In this document: in pieces, positions 6,375-14,808 of the stretch | Layout: every line of letters begins with the position of its first letter | How positions within the stretch are numbered: the stretch's first letter is position 1 | NCBI GenBank assembly: GCA_036502295.1 | Contig: DASXYU010000034.1 | Span: forward strand, 1-17,609 | Direction of reading: 5' to 3' | DNA from: DASXYU01 sp036502295 | GTDB lineage: Bacteria; Actinomycetota; Actinomycetes; Mycobacteriales; Jatrophihabitantaceae | Length of the DNA: 17,609 nucleotides | Translations under genes and position numbers: made by a program | Notes under the pieces: generated by a model | Databases searched by the model: none | Told to the model about the DNA's origin: nothing | The model's input: the letters and a program-made list of their open reading frames with translations, nothing else

Positions 6375-7286
6375 GTGTTGATGCTGATCGACGCCGCAGG
6401 ACTGTACTTCCGCGCCTACTACGGGCTCCCCGAATCCCTCACCGCCCCCGACGGACGCCCGGTCAACGCGATCCGCGGGTTTCTCGACATGAGCGCAACG
6501 CTCATCGAGCGCCGCAAGCCCACGCGCTACATCGCCTGCCTCGACCTCGACTGGCGCCCGGAATTTCGGGTGGAGCTCCTACCCAGCTACAAGACGCACC
6601 GCGTGGCGGCCGATGGAATTGCCGAGGAGATCCCGGAGACGCTCGCGCCTCAGGTCCCGCTCCTGCTCGAGGTCCTCGCCGCGCTCGGTATCGCGACTTC
6701 GGGTGCCGGGGGATTCGAGGCTGACGACGTCATCGCCACCCTCGCCGCACAGGAGGAGGACGCAGGCGAAACCGTCGAGATCGTTACCGGTGACCGCGAC
6801 CTGATGGCGCTGGCGACCGATCACGTGACGATCCTGTACACCGCGCAGGGTCTGGCGAAGCTCGGCGTTCTCAGCGCTACCGGAGTCCTGGAGAAGTACG
6901 GCGTTCCTGCGGCGCACTACGCCGATTTCGCCGTCCTGCGTGGCGACCCGAGCGACGGACTGCCCGGCGTGGGCGGCGTGGGCGAGAAGACGGCGGCGAT
7001 GCTGGTGAACAGTTTCGGTTCGGTCGAGTCGATTCTCGCCGCAGCCGAGTCGGGGGCCGACGGGTTGCCCGCTCCGATAGCGAAGAAGATTCTCGCCGCG
7101 CGCGACTATCTCGCGCTCGCGCCAGATGTCGTCCGAGGACGATGCGACGTGCCCCTCGCCCTGACACGGGGCGAACTGCCGGTTGAACCGGCCGATCCCG
7201 ATCGGCTTGAGGAGCTTGTCACGCAGTTGGGGATCGCTGCCTCGGTGGAGCGGATCCGGAAGGCGATCAGGGCTGCGACGAGCTGA
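6375..7286 (+). CDS. Stand-alone 5'-3' exonuclease (PolA N-domain-like)
   Basis: A 303-residue nuclease related to the N-terminal 5'-3' exonuclease/flap endonuclease domain of DNA polymerase I, as in mycobacterial Rv2090. It removes RNA primers or 5' flaps during replication and repair. The acidic metal-binding residues are visible: D6 (MLIDAAG), E115-D117-D118 (FEADDVIATLA), D140 and D142 (TGDRDLMALA), and D191 and D194 (DPSDGLPGV). The helix-hairpin-helix clamp GVGGVGEKTAAMLV follows at about 198-211. The polymerase part is absent, as is normal for this family. The GTG at 6375 is chosen because AGGTGA at 6363-6368 lies 6 nt upstream; an ATG at 6381 is the alternative. The gene lies 15 nt after lacI, and its last 20 nt overlap the convergent DUF4333-like gene. 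Confidence 0.93.
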   Translation: MLMLIDAAGLYFRAYYGLPESLTAPDGRPVNAIRGFLDMSATLIERRKPTRYIACLDLDWRPEFRVELLPSYKTHRVAADGIAEEIPETLAPQVPLLLEVLAALGIATSGAGGFEADDVIATLAAQEEDAGETVEIVTGDRDLMALATDHVTILYTAQGLAKLGVLSATGVLEKYGVPAAHYADFAVLRGDPSDGLPGVGGVGEKTAAMLVNSFGSVESILAAAESGADGLPAPIAKKILAARDYLALAPDVVRGRCDVPLALTRGELPVEPADPDRLEELVTQLGIAASVERIRKAIRAATS

Positions 7287-7626
7287 CGCCGCCGGTGTCG
7301 ACCTCATAGGTGCCCTTGCCGTCGAGCAGTCGCACCGATACGACGACCCCGCTGCCGGCGCACGGGTAGCTGCGCCCCGTCCTCACCGTCATGTCCTTGC
7401 CGTTGTTGCACACGACGGCAACGTTGTAGGTGGTCGCAATGTAGTGCTCCACCGCCGAGTGACTCAGCTTGGTGGTGCTGCCGACGACGATGCCGAAGGT
7501 CACGGCACCGGCGATGACGATGGCCGCAGCGATACCGACGACGGTAAGGATCAACCCCCGCTCGTTGCGGGGCGGCGGAGCCGGCGCGGGTGCTGGGTAG
7601 TACGCGACGTACTCCGGATCTGTCAC
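7267..7626 (-). CDS. Small membrane protein, DUF4333-like
   Basis: A 119-residue protein with a short Pro-rich cytoplasmic N-terminus (PAPAPAPPPRNERG), one membrane segment at about 24-49 (GLILTVVGIAAAIVIAGAV), and an extracellular domain. That domain resembles DUF4333 in having two Cys, C73 and C89, spaced to form a disulfide, followed by beta strands. Function is unknown. M. tuberculosis Rv2091c, next to the exonuclease Rv2090 and helY Rv2092c, is a membrane protein in the same position, so the placement is conserved. The GTG start at 7626 has AGGG 7 nt upstream. It is the last gene of the - strand operon, 36 nt after helY, and converges on the exonuclease gene with a 20-nt overlap. Confidence 0.85.
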   Translation of the reverse strand: MTDPEYVAYYPAPAPAPPPRNERGLILTVVGIAAAIVIAGAVTFGIVVGSTTKLSHSAVEHYIATTYNVAVVCNNGKDMTVRTGRSYPCAGSGVVVSVRLLDGKGTYEVDTGGVSSSQP

Positions 7627-7662
7627 GCCTTGACCCTAGTGCGTGGATGCCGGCCGTACGCG

Positions 7663-10410
7663 TCAGACGGACATGCTCTGCGCGACCACGCCGCGCCGGA
7701 TCGCAGAGGCCGCCTGCTGCGCCGTCCGTGCCACCGGCGAATTCGGCGCACCGGCCAACTGCTCGAGCAGGTCGACGACCTGCTTGCACCAACGGATGAA
7801 ATCGCCCGCCGAAAGCTCCACCTCCGGTCCGCCGTGTGAACTCGCCGGCGCGCTGAGGGCACGCTCCAGACGCTCGCCGCGGACCCAGCGATAGATCGGC
7901 CAGACGAAGCCGGCCTGCGGCTCCTTGCTCAGCGGAAGGCCCAGGCCCTCCTCCGCGTCGACCACCTCACCCCACGTCCGTAGGGTCGAGGTGAGGGCAG
8001 CAGCGACCGCCTCGGAGGGGAACGACTCGACGGCGCGTTCCTCCCGACGCGGTTCGTAGACCATGCTCGATATGACAGCGGCGAGTTCGGCCGGCGCCAG
8101 ACCGTCCCAGGCACCGTTGCGCAAGCACTCGGCGACCACGAGATCGGCCTCGGACCAGATCCGTGACAGCAGCTTGCCGACGTCGGTCGTCGACTCGGTG
8201 CCGTCGACACCGAAATGCAGATAACCGCGGCGGCGCAGCAACTCGCAAATGCGGTCGAACGTCCGGCCGAGTGAGCCGGTGCGTCCTTCCAGGCGGCGCT
8301 CCAGCGACTCGATCTCCTTGCGCACCTTGAAGTACCGCTCCCCCCAACGTGCGTGCTGCTCCCGGTCGGGGCACTGGTGACACGGATGGGCGCGCAGTTC
8401 GTCGCGAAGGCGCTGGATCGTCGGGTCATCGGCCGCATCGGTAACCCGACGCTTGCCCCGTGGCGCATGGCTGGGCAGGTCAAGCGCCCTGATGCGAGAG
8501 GCGATGTCTTTGCGGTCGGCCGGTGACCGCCAGCTGTCCTGCTTACGCAGCCGCAGCTGAGCCATCACCTCCACCGGCGACGGGAAGTCGAGCAGTGAGA
8601 GTCGTCCACCCCAGCGTGCCTCGGTGACGACGAGCGGTGACGGATCGTTGCGCGGGTGCAGCCCCGGGTCGAGGACGACCGCGAACCCAGCGCGCCGTCC
8701 GGCGGGGACGCGGATGACATCGCCCTGCTTCAGCGCCTCGAGTGAGGCGACGACGGCGAGTCGGTTCATCTGCTTGCCCGAGCGTGAGATCTCGGCCTCG
8801 CGGTCGGAGAGCTCGCGGCGCAGACGTGCGTACTCCGTGAAATCGCCGAGGTGGCAGTGCATCTTCTCGGCGAACTCGGCAGCCTGAGCCTCGTGTTTGC
8901 GGATCTGCGCGCTGACGCCGTGCGAGCCGCGGTCTGCCTGGAACTGCGCGAAGGAGGACTCGAGCAGGTCGCGCGCGGCGCTCGTCCCCATCTGCCCGAC
9001 GAGGTTCACCGCCATGTTGTAGGACGGCCGGAACGACGAGCGCAGCGGATAGGTGCGCGTCGAAGCGAGGCCGGCGACACGCCCCGGCTCCACCTCCGGC
9101 GACCAGAGGACGACGGCGTGTCCCTCGACGTCGATGCCCCGCCGCCCCGCGCGGCCGGTGAGCTGCGTGTACTCCCCCGCCGTGAGGTCCACGTGCGCCT
9201 GACCATTGAACTTCGTCAGCCGCTCGATGACGACGGTGCGGGCCGGCATGTTGATGCCGAGCGCGAGCGTCTCGGTCGCGAAGACGGCCCGGACGAGCCC
9301 ACGGGTGAAGAGTTCCTCCACCGTCTGCTTGAAGACCGGCACCATTCCTGCGTGGTGCGCGGCGACGCCGCGGCGCAGCCCATCGCGCCAATCCCAGTAG
9401 CCGAGGACGTCGAGGTCCTCGTCCGGGATCGTCGCGACCCGGGCGCCGATGATCTGCTCGATCTCCTCCCGCTCGTCCTCATCCGTGAGCCATAGGCCGG
9501 CACGGACGCACTGCTGCACCGCGGCGTCGCAGCCGGCGCGGCTGAAGATGAAAGTGATCGCCGGAAGTAGGCCCTCGTTGTCCAACCGCGTGATGACGTC
9601 GGGACGATACGGCGGCTTCCACCCGGCCGGGCGACGCCCTCCCCGAGCCGGACGCGACCGTCCCGCCATCGACTCTCCGGAACCGTGTCTTTGCCGGTCG
9701 TCCAGGTAGCGGATGAGGCCCGGGTCCACGCTGAGCTTGCTGTGCGCCTGATCGCCGACGTGCCGCCCATCGCGGTTCTGCGCGAACAGGTCAAAGATGC
9801 GGCTGCCGACCATGAGGTGTTGCCAGAGCGGAACGGGGCGCTCCTCGTGCACGATCACCCTCGTCTCGCCGCGCACGGAGACCAGCCACTCACCGAACTC
9901 CTCGGCGTTGCTCACCGTCGCCGAGAGGGAGACGAGGCGCACCGAGGCCGGCAGGTGGATGATCACCTCCTCCCAGACAGCTCCGCGGAACCGATCACCG
10001 AGAAAGTGCACCTCGTCCATCACCACGTAGCCGAGCCCAGCTAGGGTGTCACTGGCGACATAGAGCATGTTGCGCAGCACCTCGGTCGTCATGACGACTA
10101 TCGGTGCCTCGCCGTTGACCACGGTGTCGCCGGTGAGCAGCCCGACGTTCTCTACGCCGTGCCGCTCGACGAGGTCGTTGTACTTCTGGTTGGAGAGCGC
10201 CTTGATGGGCGTGGTGTAGAAGCACTTCTGCCCGAGGGCGAGGGCGAGGAAGACCGCGAACTCACCCACCACCGTCTTGCCCGAACCCGTAGGAGCACAG
10301 ACGAGGACGCCGTAGCCGTCATCCAGGTCGCGGCAGGCCTCGAGTTGGAAGTCGTCGAGCGCGAACTCGTATCCCCGCTGGAAATCATCCAGCGCGCCCT
10401 CGACGCTCAT
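7663..10410 (-). CDS. helY: Ski2/Mtr4-like DEVH-box helicase HelY
   Basis: An ATP-dependent RNA/DNA helicase of superfamily 2, 915 residues, matching the length of actinobacterial HelY. It probably works in RNA turnover or structured nucleic acid processing. Motif I is APTGSGKT at 39-46, motif Ia TTPIKALSNQK near 66-76, motif II DEVH at 132-135 and motif III SAT at 163-165. The second RecA domain carries FIFSRAGCD, AHHAGMVPVFK, ATETLALGINMPA at 378-390, and motif VI QLTGRAGRRG at 416-425. A basic Gly/Arg-rich insert (about 243-270) lies between the RecA domains. The C-terminal part contains the helical arch and DSHCT-like region; two Cys in a CHQC arrangement sit near the middle of the C-terminal half. 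The ATG at 10410 follows tatC by 16 nt; GGAG is very near the start. The operon order tatC-helY-DUF4333 is conserved with mycobacteria. Confidence 0.95.
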   Translation of the reverse strand: MSVEGALDDFQRGYEFALDDFQLEACRDLDDGYGVLVCAPTGSGKTVVGEFAVFLALALGQKCFYTTPIKALSNQKYNDLVERHGVENVGLLTGDTVVNGEAPIVVMTTEVLRNMLYVASDTLAGLGYVVMDEVHFLGDRFRGAVWEEVIIHLPASVRLVSLSATVSNAEEFGEWLVSVRGETRVIVHEERPVPLWQHLMVGSRIFDLFAQNRDGRHVGDQAHSKLSVDPGLIRYLDDRQRHGSGESMAGRSRPARGGRRPAGWKPPYRPDVITRLDNEGLLPAITFIFSRAGCDAAVQQCVRAGLWLTDEDEREEIEQIIGARVATIPDEDLDVLGYWDWRDGLRRGVAAHHAGMVPVFKQTVEELFTRGLVRAVFATETLALGINMPARTVVIERLTKFNGQAHVDLTAGEYTQLTGRAGRRGIDVEGHAVVLWSPEVEPGRVAGLASTRTYPLRSSFRPSYNMAVNLVGQMGTSAARDLLESSFAQFQADRGSHGVSAQIRKHEAQAAEFAEKMHCHLGDFTEYARLRRELSDREAEISRSGKQMNRLAVVASLEALKQGDVIRVPAGRRAGFAVVLDPGLHPRNDPSPLVVTEARWGGRLSLLDFPSPVEVMAQLRLRKQDSWRSPADRKDIASRIRALDLPSHAPRGKRRVTDAADDPTIQRLRDELRAHPCHQCPDREQHARWGERYFKVRKEIESLERRLEGRTGSLGRTFDRICELLRRRGYLHFGVDGTESTTDVGKLLSRIWSEADLVVAECLRNGAWDGLAPAELAAVISSMVYEPRREERAVESFPSEAVAAALTSTLRTWGEVVDAEEGLGLPLSKEPQAGFVWPIYRWVRGERLERALSAPASSHGGPEVELSAGDFIRWCKQVVDLLEQLAGAPNSPVARTAQQAASAIRRGVVAQSMSV

Positions 10411-10426
10411 AGCTCCAACTTACGTC

Positions 10427-11341
10427 TCAGGTCGTGTCCGACCATTGATCGGCCCCGCGGTCCTTCCACTGCTTCGGGATGGGATCGATCTGTGAGGGAA
10501 CGCTGTCGTTCTCGTGTGGCGCCTCCCGCTCGATGGCGAGCCGCGCCGCCTTGCGCCGATCGTGGATGGTCGCGACGATCACGGCGGCTTCGTAGAGCAG
10601 CACCATCGGCACCGCCATCGCGATCATCGTGAAGGGATCGGTTGTCGGCGTCGCCACCGCGGCGAATACGAAGATGAGGAAGACCGCCATGCGCTGGGAC
10701 TTCTTCAGCATCTTCGCGGAGAGGACGCCCGCGAAGTTCGCGAGGACAACGATCAGCGGAAGCTCGAACGATGCGCCGAAGACCAGCAGCATCAGCGTGA
10801 CGAAGGTGATGTAGGCGTTCGCCGTCAGCAGCGCCGCGGTTCCCGAACCCGAGAGCTGCAGGATCGCCTCGATGCCCTTGAAGAGGACGACGAAGGCGAG
10901 GACGACACCGGCTGCGAAGAGCAGCGTCGACGTGATGATGAAGACGAACGTGTAGCGACGCTCGTTCTTGTGCAGTCCTGGTGTGATGAAACCCCAGATC
11001 TGATACAGCCACAGCGGTGAGGTGAAGATCATGCCGGTGATTACCGAGACCTTCAGCCTTACGGTGAAGCCGTCGAGCACTCCGCTGTAGACGAGTTGAC
11101 ACTTGTTCGGGTCAGCAGCGTTGATGAAGCGGTACTTCGTGGGCACGTGGCAGTACGGCTTCGACAGGAAGTCGAGGACGTGCGGATAGAGGTACCAGCC
11201 GAGAACCGCACCCAGTCCGACGACGATGACCACCACGATGAGACGCCTGCGCAACTCCCGCAGGTGATCCATGACCGACATGCGTCCATCGGGGTTGGCC
11301 GGCTTGCGGCGCAGCCAACCGGGCAGCCTGATCACGCGCAC
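10427..11341 (-). CDS. tatC: Sec-independent (Tat) translocase subunit TatC
   Basis: TatC is the membrane receptor that binds twin-arginine signal peptides of folded proteins. The 304-residue protein has six hydrophobic segments and the family signatures: DHLRELRRRL at 25-34, SPLWLYQIWGFITPGL (108-123) followed by HKNERR, FGASFELP at 188-195 with the conserved Glu, and TPTTDPFTM at 231-239. Two Cys in the first outer loop, C64 and C81, are also found in mycobacterial TatC and may form a disulfide. The charged C-terminal tail is longer than in E. coli, as usual in actinobacteria. The start is GTG at 11341; a second GTG two codons on and ATGs at codons 21 and 24 are alternatives, but the extended N-terminus with NPDGRM resembles actinobacterial TatC. 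tatA, normally just upstream, is missing: only 18 nt separate tatC from pafC. Confidence 0.95.
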   Translation of the reverse strand: MRVIRLPGWLRRKPANPDGRMSVMDHLRELRRRLIVVVIVVGLGAVLGWYLYPHVLDFLSKPYCHVPTKYRFINAADPNKCQLVYSGVLDGFTVRLKVSVITGMIFTSPLWLYQIWGFITPGLHKNERRYTFVFIITSTLLFAAGVVLAFVVLFKGIEAILQLSGSGTAALLTANAYITFVTLMLLVFGASFELPLIVVLANFAGVLSAKMLKKSQRMAVFLIFVFAAVATPTTDPFTMIAMAVPMVLLYEAAVIVATIHDRRKAARLAIEREAPHENDSVPSQIDPIPKQWKDRGADQWSDTT

Positions 11342-11359
11342 GACTCTACTTTCGGCGTC

Positions 11360-12328
11360 TCAGGCGCCGTAGGCGGCCAGCGCCGCTGCGGCCTCAGTGC
11401 GGATCTCGGCTGCAAGATCCGCCGGAGAGAGCACCGACACCTCCCCCGCCGAACCGAGGACCAGGCCCCTGACCCAGGTGAGGTCGGCAACCCTGAGACT
11501 CACGCGCACGCCGTCCTGCTGGGGCGTGACCTGCTCGGCGATGTAGTAGTCGGCAACCCACGCGTAGGGAGGCGCTAGCAATAGCTCGACGAGTGGGTGG
11601 TCGGCAGCCGGCCGGAAGATGCCCTCGGCAAGTTCGGGAATCTCAAGGTCCTGTGGTGGGTTCGCGGGCTCGTCAAGCAGCACGACCCCGTCGATGCGGT
11701 CGGCCCGAAAGAGCCTGATGCCCTCTGCCTGGCGGCACCACGCCTGCAGGTAGGTGCGTCCGTCGACCGTGATGACCTGCAGTGGGTCAACCACCCGCTC
11801 GGTCTTCTCGTCACGCGCCGCGGTGTAGTAACTCAGCCTTACCGCACGGTGCTCCTCGACAGCCTTACGCAGCAGCGGTGTGAGCCGTGCCTCCCGATCG
11901 AGCGAGAGCGCGACGGTGCTGTCATCCACCGGCTTGCCGTAGACCGCCTCCACCTTCGCCAGAGTGCGAGTCACGAGCTCGCGATCGACAAGACCGGGTG
12001 TCTCGGCGAGCGTCTGCAGCGCGATGACGAGTGAGAGCGCCTCCTTGGCGCTGAACCGCACCGGGCGATCCAGGTTCGCGTCGAACCAGACCTCGACCTC
12101 ACCGCGCTCGTCCAGCAGATCGAAGTCGACATCGATGAGTTCGCCGGGACCGTACCCGGGAAGTCCACAGAGGGTGAGCAGGTCGATGTCCTTGCGGAGA
12201 TCCCTCTCCGGTACGCCGAGATCGGCAGCCGCCTCCTGCAGCGAGATGCCCGGATGAGCGATGAAGTACGGCACGAGCGCGAGCAATCGAGGCAGGCGCC
12301 GCTCGGTCGCGTTATGGGCGGCGGTCAC
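11360..12328 (-). CDS. pafC: WYL-domain transcriptional regulator PafC
   Basis: PafC acts with PafB as a heterodimeric, WYL-domain transcription activator of the LexA/RecA-independent DNA damage response in mycobacteria. It is not required for pupylation itself despite the name. The 322-residue protein has an N-terminal winged helix (RRLPRLLALVPYFIAHPGIS, with ERDLRKDIDLLTLCGLPG), a middle WCX-linking region, then a WYL domain with VDPLQVITVDGRTYLQAW (180-197; TYL at 192-194 in place of WYL) and IRLFRADRI at 204-212, and a C-terminal WCX domain. The GTG at 12328 overlaps the pafB stop as GTGA, so translation is probably coupled. Length and order match mycobacterial PafC. Confidence 0.94.
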   Translation of the reverse strand: MTAAHNATERRLPRLLALVPYFIAHPGISLQEAAADLGVPERDLRKDIDLLTLCGLPGYGPGELIDVDFDLLDERGEVEVWFDANLDRPVRFSAKEALSLVIALQTLAETPGLVDRELVTRTLAKVEAVYGKPVDDSTVALSLDREARLTPLLRKAVEEHRAVRLSYYTAARDEKTERVVDPLQVITVDGRTYLQAWCRQAEGIRLFRADRIDGVVLLDEPANPPQDLEIPELAEGIFRPAADHPLVELLLAPPYAWVADYYIAEQVTPQQDGVRVSLRVADLTWVRGLVLGSAGEVSVLSPADLAAEIRTEAAAALAAYGA

Positions 12329-13260
12329 GGCGCCACTCCCGCAACTGCCGCGAGCCTGGCACGGACCGCATCAGCGAGTTCGGGCGGCTCAAGGACGAGA
12401 GCACTGCTGCCCGCTGCGGCGACCTGGCGAGCGAGGGCACCGAGGTCGATATAGCTGATGCGCAGGACGCCCTCGGCCTCGACCTCGGCGAGGCGGCGCA
12501 GCTGACCGACCCGATCTCCGGTGATCCGGACGTGCGCCAGAAAGGTCTGCTCCGGCCCGCGGTCGGCAACGAGGTTCACCAGGTCCACGTCCTCAGGACG
12601 GACGAATGCGTCCTTCGACCCGTTCGTGCGGACCTCGCCCTCGATCCGCGAGAGCCGGAAGGCACGCGGCTCGCCGCGGTCACGGTCCAGACCCACCACG
12701 TACCAGCGACCGTGCCAGAACGGAAGACCCCACGGTTCGATCGTCCTGCTCTCCACCTCGCTGGCGCCCGCTTTGCGGTAGCGGAACTTCACCACCTGCG
12801 CATCGCGGGCGGCGTCGACAAGCACGCCGACGTTCGGATCCGCGCTCTCGATCGTCGGCAGCGCCTCCGAGACGGGTTCCTCGAGGTCGATACCTGCCGC
12901 CCTCAGCTTCAGCAGTGCGGTGTTCGCCGCCTCGCCAAGTTCGGCGCTGCGCCAGAACCGCGCCGCGAGTCCGAGAACAGCCGCCTCGGCGGCATCGAAC
13001 TCGACCGGTGGCAGCTGGTAGTCGCCCTCGGAGATGCGGTAACCCTCGATACCCTTCGCATCCTGCCCCACCTCCAGCGGCACGCCGAGATCGCGTAGCT
13101 GTGCCTTGTCTCGTTCGAAGGTGCGCTTGAATGCTTCATCGCTCGGCGAGTCACCGTAGCCGGGGACGATCTCGCGGATGCGGTCGGCGGTGAGGTACTG
13201 ACGACTCGCCAGCAGGCAGATCACCAAATTGACCAGACGTTCCTGCCTGCTCGCTGCCAT
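12325..13260 (-). CDS. pafB: WYL-domain transcriptional regulator PafB
   Basis: PafB is the partner of PafC in the PafBC DNA damage regulator. From the ATG at 13260 it has 311 residues. The winged helix starts MAASRQERLVNLVICLLASR, and FKRTFERDKAQLRDLGVPLE at 44-63 is the recognition part. The WYL domain contains EPWGLPFWHGRWYVVG (175-190) and FRLSRIEG (201-208), and a WCX domain ends the protein. The start at 13260 is chosen because M. tuberculosis PafB begins at the same point (MA-x-S-x-x-ERLVNLVI), and GAGG lies just before it. A GTG at 13317 in the same frame overlaps the pafA stop as GTGA and would add 19 mostly basic residues; it is a real alternative. The gene is followed by pafC with a 4-nt overlap. 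Confidence 0.94.
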   Translation of the reverse strand: MAASRQERLVNLVICLLASRQYLTADRIREIVPGYGDSPSDEAFKRTFERDKAQLRDLGVPLEVGQDAKGIEGYRISEGDYQLPPVEFDAAEAAVLGLAARFWRSAELGEAANTALLKLRAAGIDLEEPVSEALPTIESADPNVGVLVDAARDAQVVKFRYRKAGASEVESRTIEPWGLPFWHGRWYVVGLDRDRGEPRAFRLSRIEGEVRTNGSKDAFVRPEDVDLVNLVADRGPEQTFLAHVRITGDRVGQLRRLAEVEAEGVLRISYIDLGALARQVAAAGSSALVLEPPELADAVRARLAAVAGVAP

Positions 13261-13313
13261 GTCCTCAAAACTAATGCCCCGGCGCTTGCGCAGGCGGGAG
13301 GCCGGCGTGTTGC

Positions 13314-14672
13314 TCACATGCTTGCGATCAGCTTCTCGACGCGCTCATCGACGGAGCGATACGGGTCTTTGCAGAGCACGGTGCGCTGGGCCTGGTCGTT
13401 GAGCTTGAGGTGTACCCAGTCGACGGTGAAGTCGCGACGCTTCTCCTGTGCCCGCTTGATGAAGTCGCCGCGCAGTTTGGCGCGAGTGGTCTGCGGCGGC
13501 ACGCCCTTGGCCTCGAAGATCGTGAGATCGTTGACGATGCGGTCCACGGCGCCCTTCCGTTGCAGTAGATAGAAGAGGCCGCGGGTGCGGCTGATGTCGT
13601 GATACGCGAGGTCGAGCTGGGCGATCCGGGGGGAACTCAACGGAAGATCGTGCTTGGCCCGGTAGCGCTCGATGATCTGGAACTTCGTGGCCCAGTCGAT
13701 CTCGCGATCGATCTTGCTGAGGTCCTGCTGCTCGACCGCGTCGAGCGTCCTGCCCCACAATTCGATGACGCGCTTGTCGACGAGGCTGCCACCCTCCCGC
13801 TCGAGGAAGTCCACGGCGCGGCCGTAGTACTCGCGCTGGATCTCGAGCGCACTCGCCGCCCGCCCGGCCGCGAGACGAACCGCGCGCTGACCGGTCAGGT
13901 CATGGCTGATCTCGCGAATGGCTCTGATCGGATTCTCCAGCGTCAAATCCTTGAAGCCGACGCCCGCCTCGATCATCCGTAGGACGAGATCGGCTGAGCC
14001 GACCTTCAACATGGTCGTGGACTCGTTCATGTTGGAGTCGCCGACGATCACGTGTAGCCGCCGGTAGTGCTCGGCGTCCGCGTGCGGCTCGTCGCGGGTG
14101 TTGATGATCGGGCGGCTACGGGTGGTCGCGGAGCTGACGCCTTCCCAGATGTGCTCGGCTCGCTGGCTGATGCAATAGACCGCGCCACGCGGGGTCTGCA
14201 GCACCTTTCCTGCGCCGCAGATGAGCTGCCGTGTGACGAGGAACGGGATGAGGATGTCGGCGAGCCGGCTGAATTCGCCGTGGCGTCCCACCAGGAAGTT
14301 CTCGTGGCAACCGTAGGAGTTGCCGGCTGAGTCGGTGTTGTTCTTGAAAAGGTAGATGTCTCCGGCGATGCCCTCTTCGTGCAGTCGCTTCTCGGCGTCG
14401 ACGACCAGGCCCTCGAGGATGCGCTCGCCCGCCTTGTCGTGCGCGATGAGGCTGGTGAGCGAGTCGCACTCCGGTGTGGCGTACTCGGGGTGACTGCCGA
14501 CGTCGAGGTAGAGGCGCGCACCGTTCTTCAAGAAGACGTTGGACGACCTCCCCCACGAGACGACCCGGCGGAAGAGATAGCGCGCGACCTCGTCCGGCGA
14601 CAAGCGCCGCTGGCCATGGAACGTGCACGTCACGCCGTACTCGTTCTCGATACCGAAGATTCGCCGCTGCAT
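13314..14672 (-). CDS. pafA: Pup-protein ligase PafA
   Basis: PafA uses ATP to join the C-terminal Glu of Pup to lysines of target proteins, marking them for the mycobacterial-type proteasome. The 452-residue length equals that of the M. tuberculosis enzyme, and the sequence is strongly conserved throughout. It begins MQRRIFGIENEYGVTC, with E9 as a metal/ATP ligand. The catalytic D57 is in RLYLDVGSHPEYATPECD (53-70). YLFKNNTDSAGNSYGCHENF, TTRSRPIINTRDEPHAD and LHVIVGDSNMNE form the glutamine-synthetase-like active site. The C-terminal segment FTVDWVHLKLNDQAQRTVLC is the typical ligase tail. It is a ligase rather than the paralogous Dop: it starts MQRRI and lacks the Dop loop insertion. A TAGGGT -10 element would start transcription on the ATG. 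It heads the paf-tatC-helY operon and is divergent from a collagen-like gene. Confidence 0.97.
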   Translation of the reverse strand: MQRRIFGIENEYGVTCTFHGQRRLSPDEVARYLFRRVVSWGRSSNVFLKNGARLYLDVGSHPEYATPECDSLTSLIAHDKAGERILEGLVVDAEKRLHEEGIAGDIYLFKNNTDSAGNSYGCHENFLVGRHGEFSRLADILIPFLVTRQLICGAGKVLQTPRGAVYCISQRAEHIWEGVSSATTRSRPIINTRDEPHADAEHYRRLHVIVGDSNMNESTTMLKVGSADLVLRMIEAGVGFKDLTLENPIRAIREISHDLTGQRAVRLAAGRAASALEIQREYYGRAVDFLEREGGSLVDKRVIELWGRTLDAVEQQDLSKIDREIDWATKFQIIERYRAKHDLPLSSPRIAQLDLAYHDISRTRGLFYLLQRKGAVDRIVNDLTIFEAKGVPPQTTRAKLRGDFIKRAQEKRRDFTVDWVHLKLNDQAQRTVLCKDPYRSVDERVEKLIASM

Positions 14673-14678
14673 TCCACC

Positions 14679-14684
14679 ACCCTA
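14679..14684 (-). promoter_or_regulatory. -10 element of pafA (leaderless candidate)
   Basis: TAGGGT on the - strand fits TANNNT and ends so that +1 falls on the A of the pafA ATG at 14672. There is no good -35 at 16-18 nt. The GGTGGTGGA before the ATG gives only a poor Shine-Dalgarno. This would drive the operon pafA-pafB-pafC-tatC-helY. Confidence 0.4.
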
Positions 14685-14751
14685 ATTCGTCGCGCGACCG
14701 ACTGTGGCCGACGTCTCGCCACTTGGGCGTGCACAGTTCCCTCATTGCTTC

Positions 14752-14757
14752 TACATT
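14752..14757 (+). promoter_or_regulatory. Possible -10 element of the collagen-like gene
   Basis: TACATT fits TANNNT and lies in a locally AT-rich stretch 52 nt before the ATG of the collagen-like gene. Transcription would start near 14764, leaving a 45-nt leader that carries the strong AGGAGG site. No clear -35 is seen at the right distance. Confidence 0.3.
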
Positions 14758-14808
14758 GTTCATACACAGGGAGCACGGATGCCTCCCATATCGATTAGGA
14801 GGATCGTT

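Noticed and set aside
14685..14710. Partial match to the PafBC-dependent (RecA-NDp) promoter motif upstream of pafA
   Set aside because: GTCGGT is present on the - strand, but the flanking bases do not match and the distance to TAGGGT is about 11 nt instead of 8, so autoregulation by PafBC is not supported.
14704..14808. 35-codon extension of the collagen-like protein
   Set aside because: The signal peptide and the AGGAGG site 6 nt upstream both fix the start at 14809, and the extension would precede the proposed promoter.
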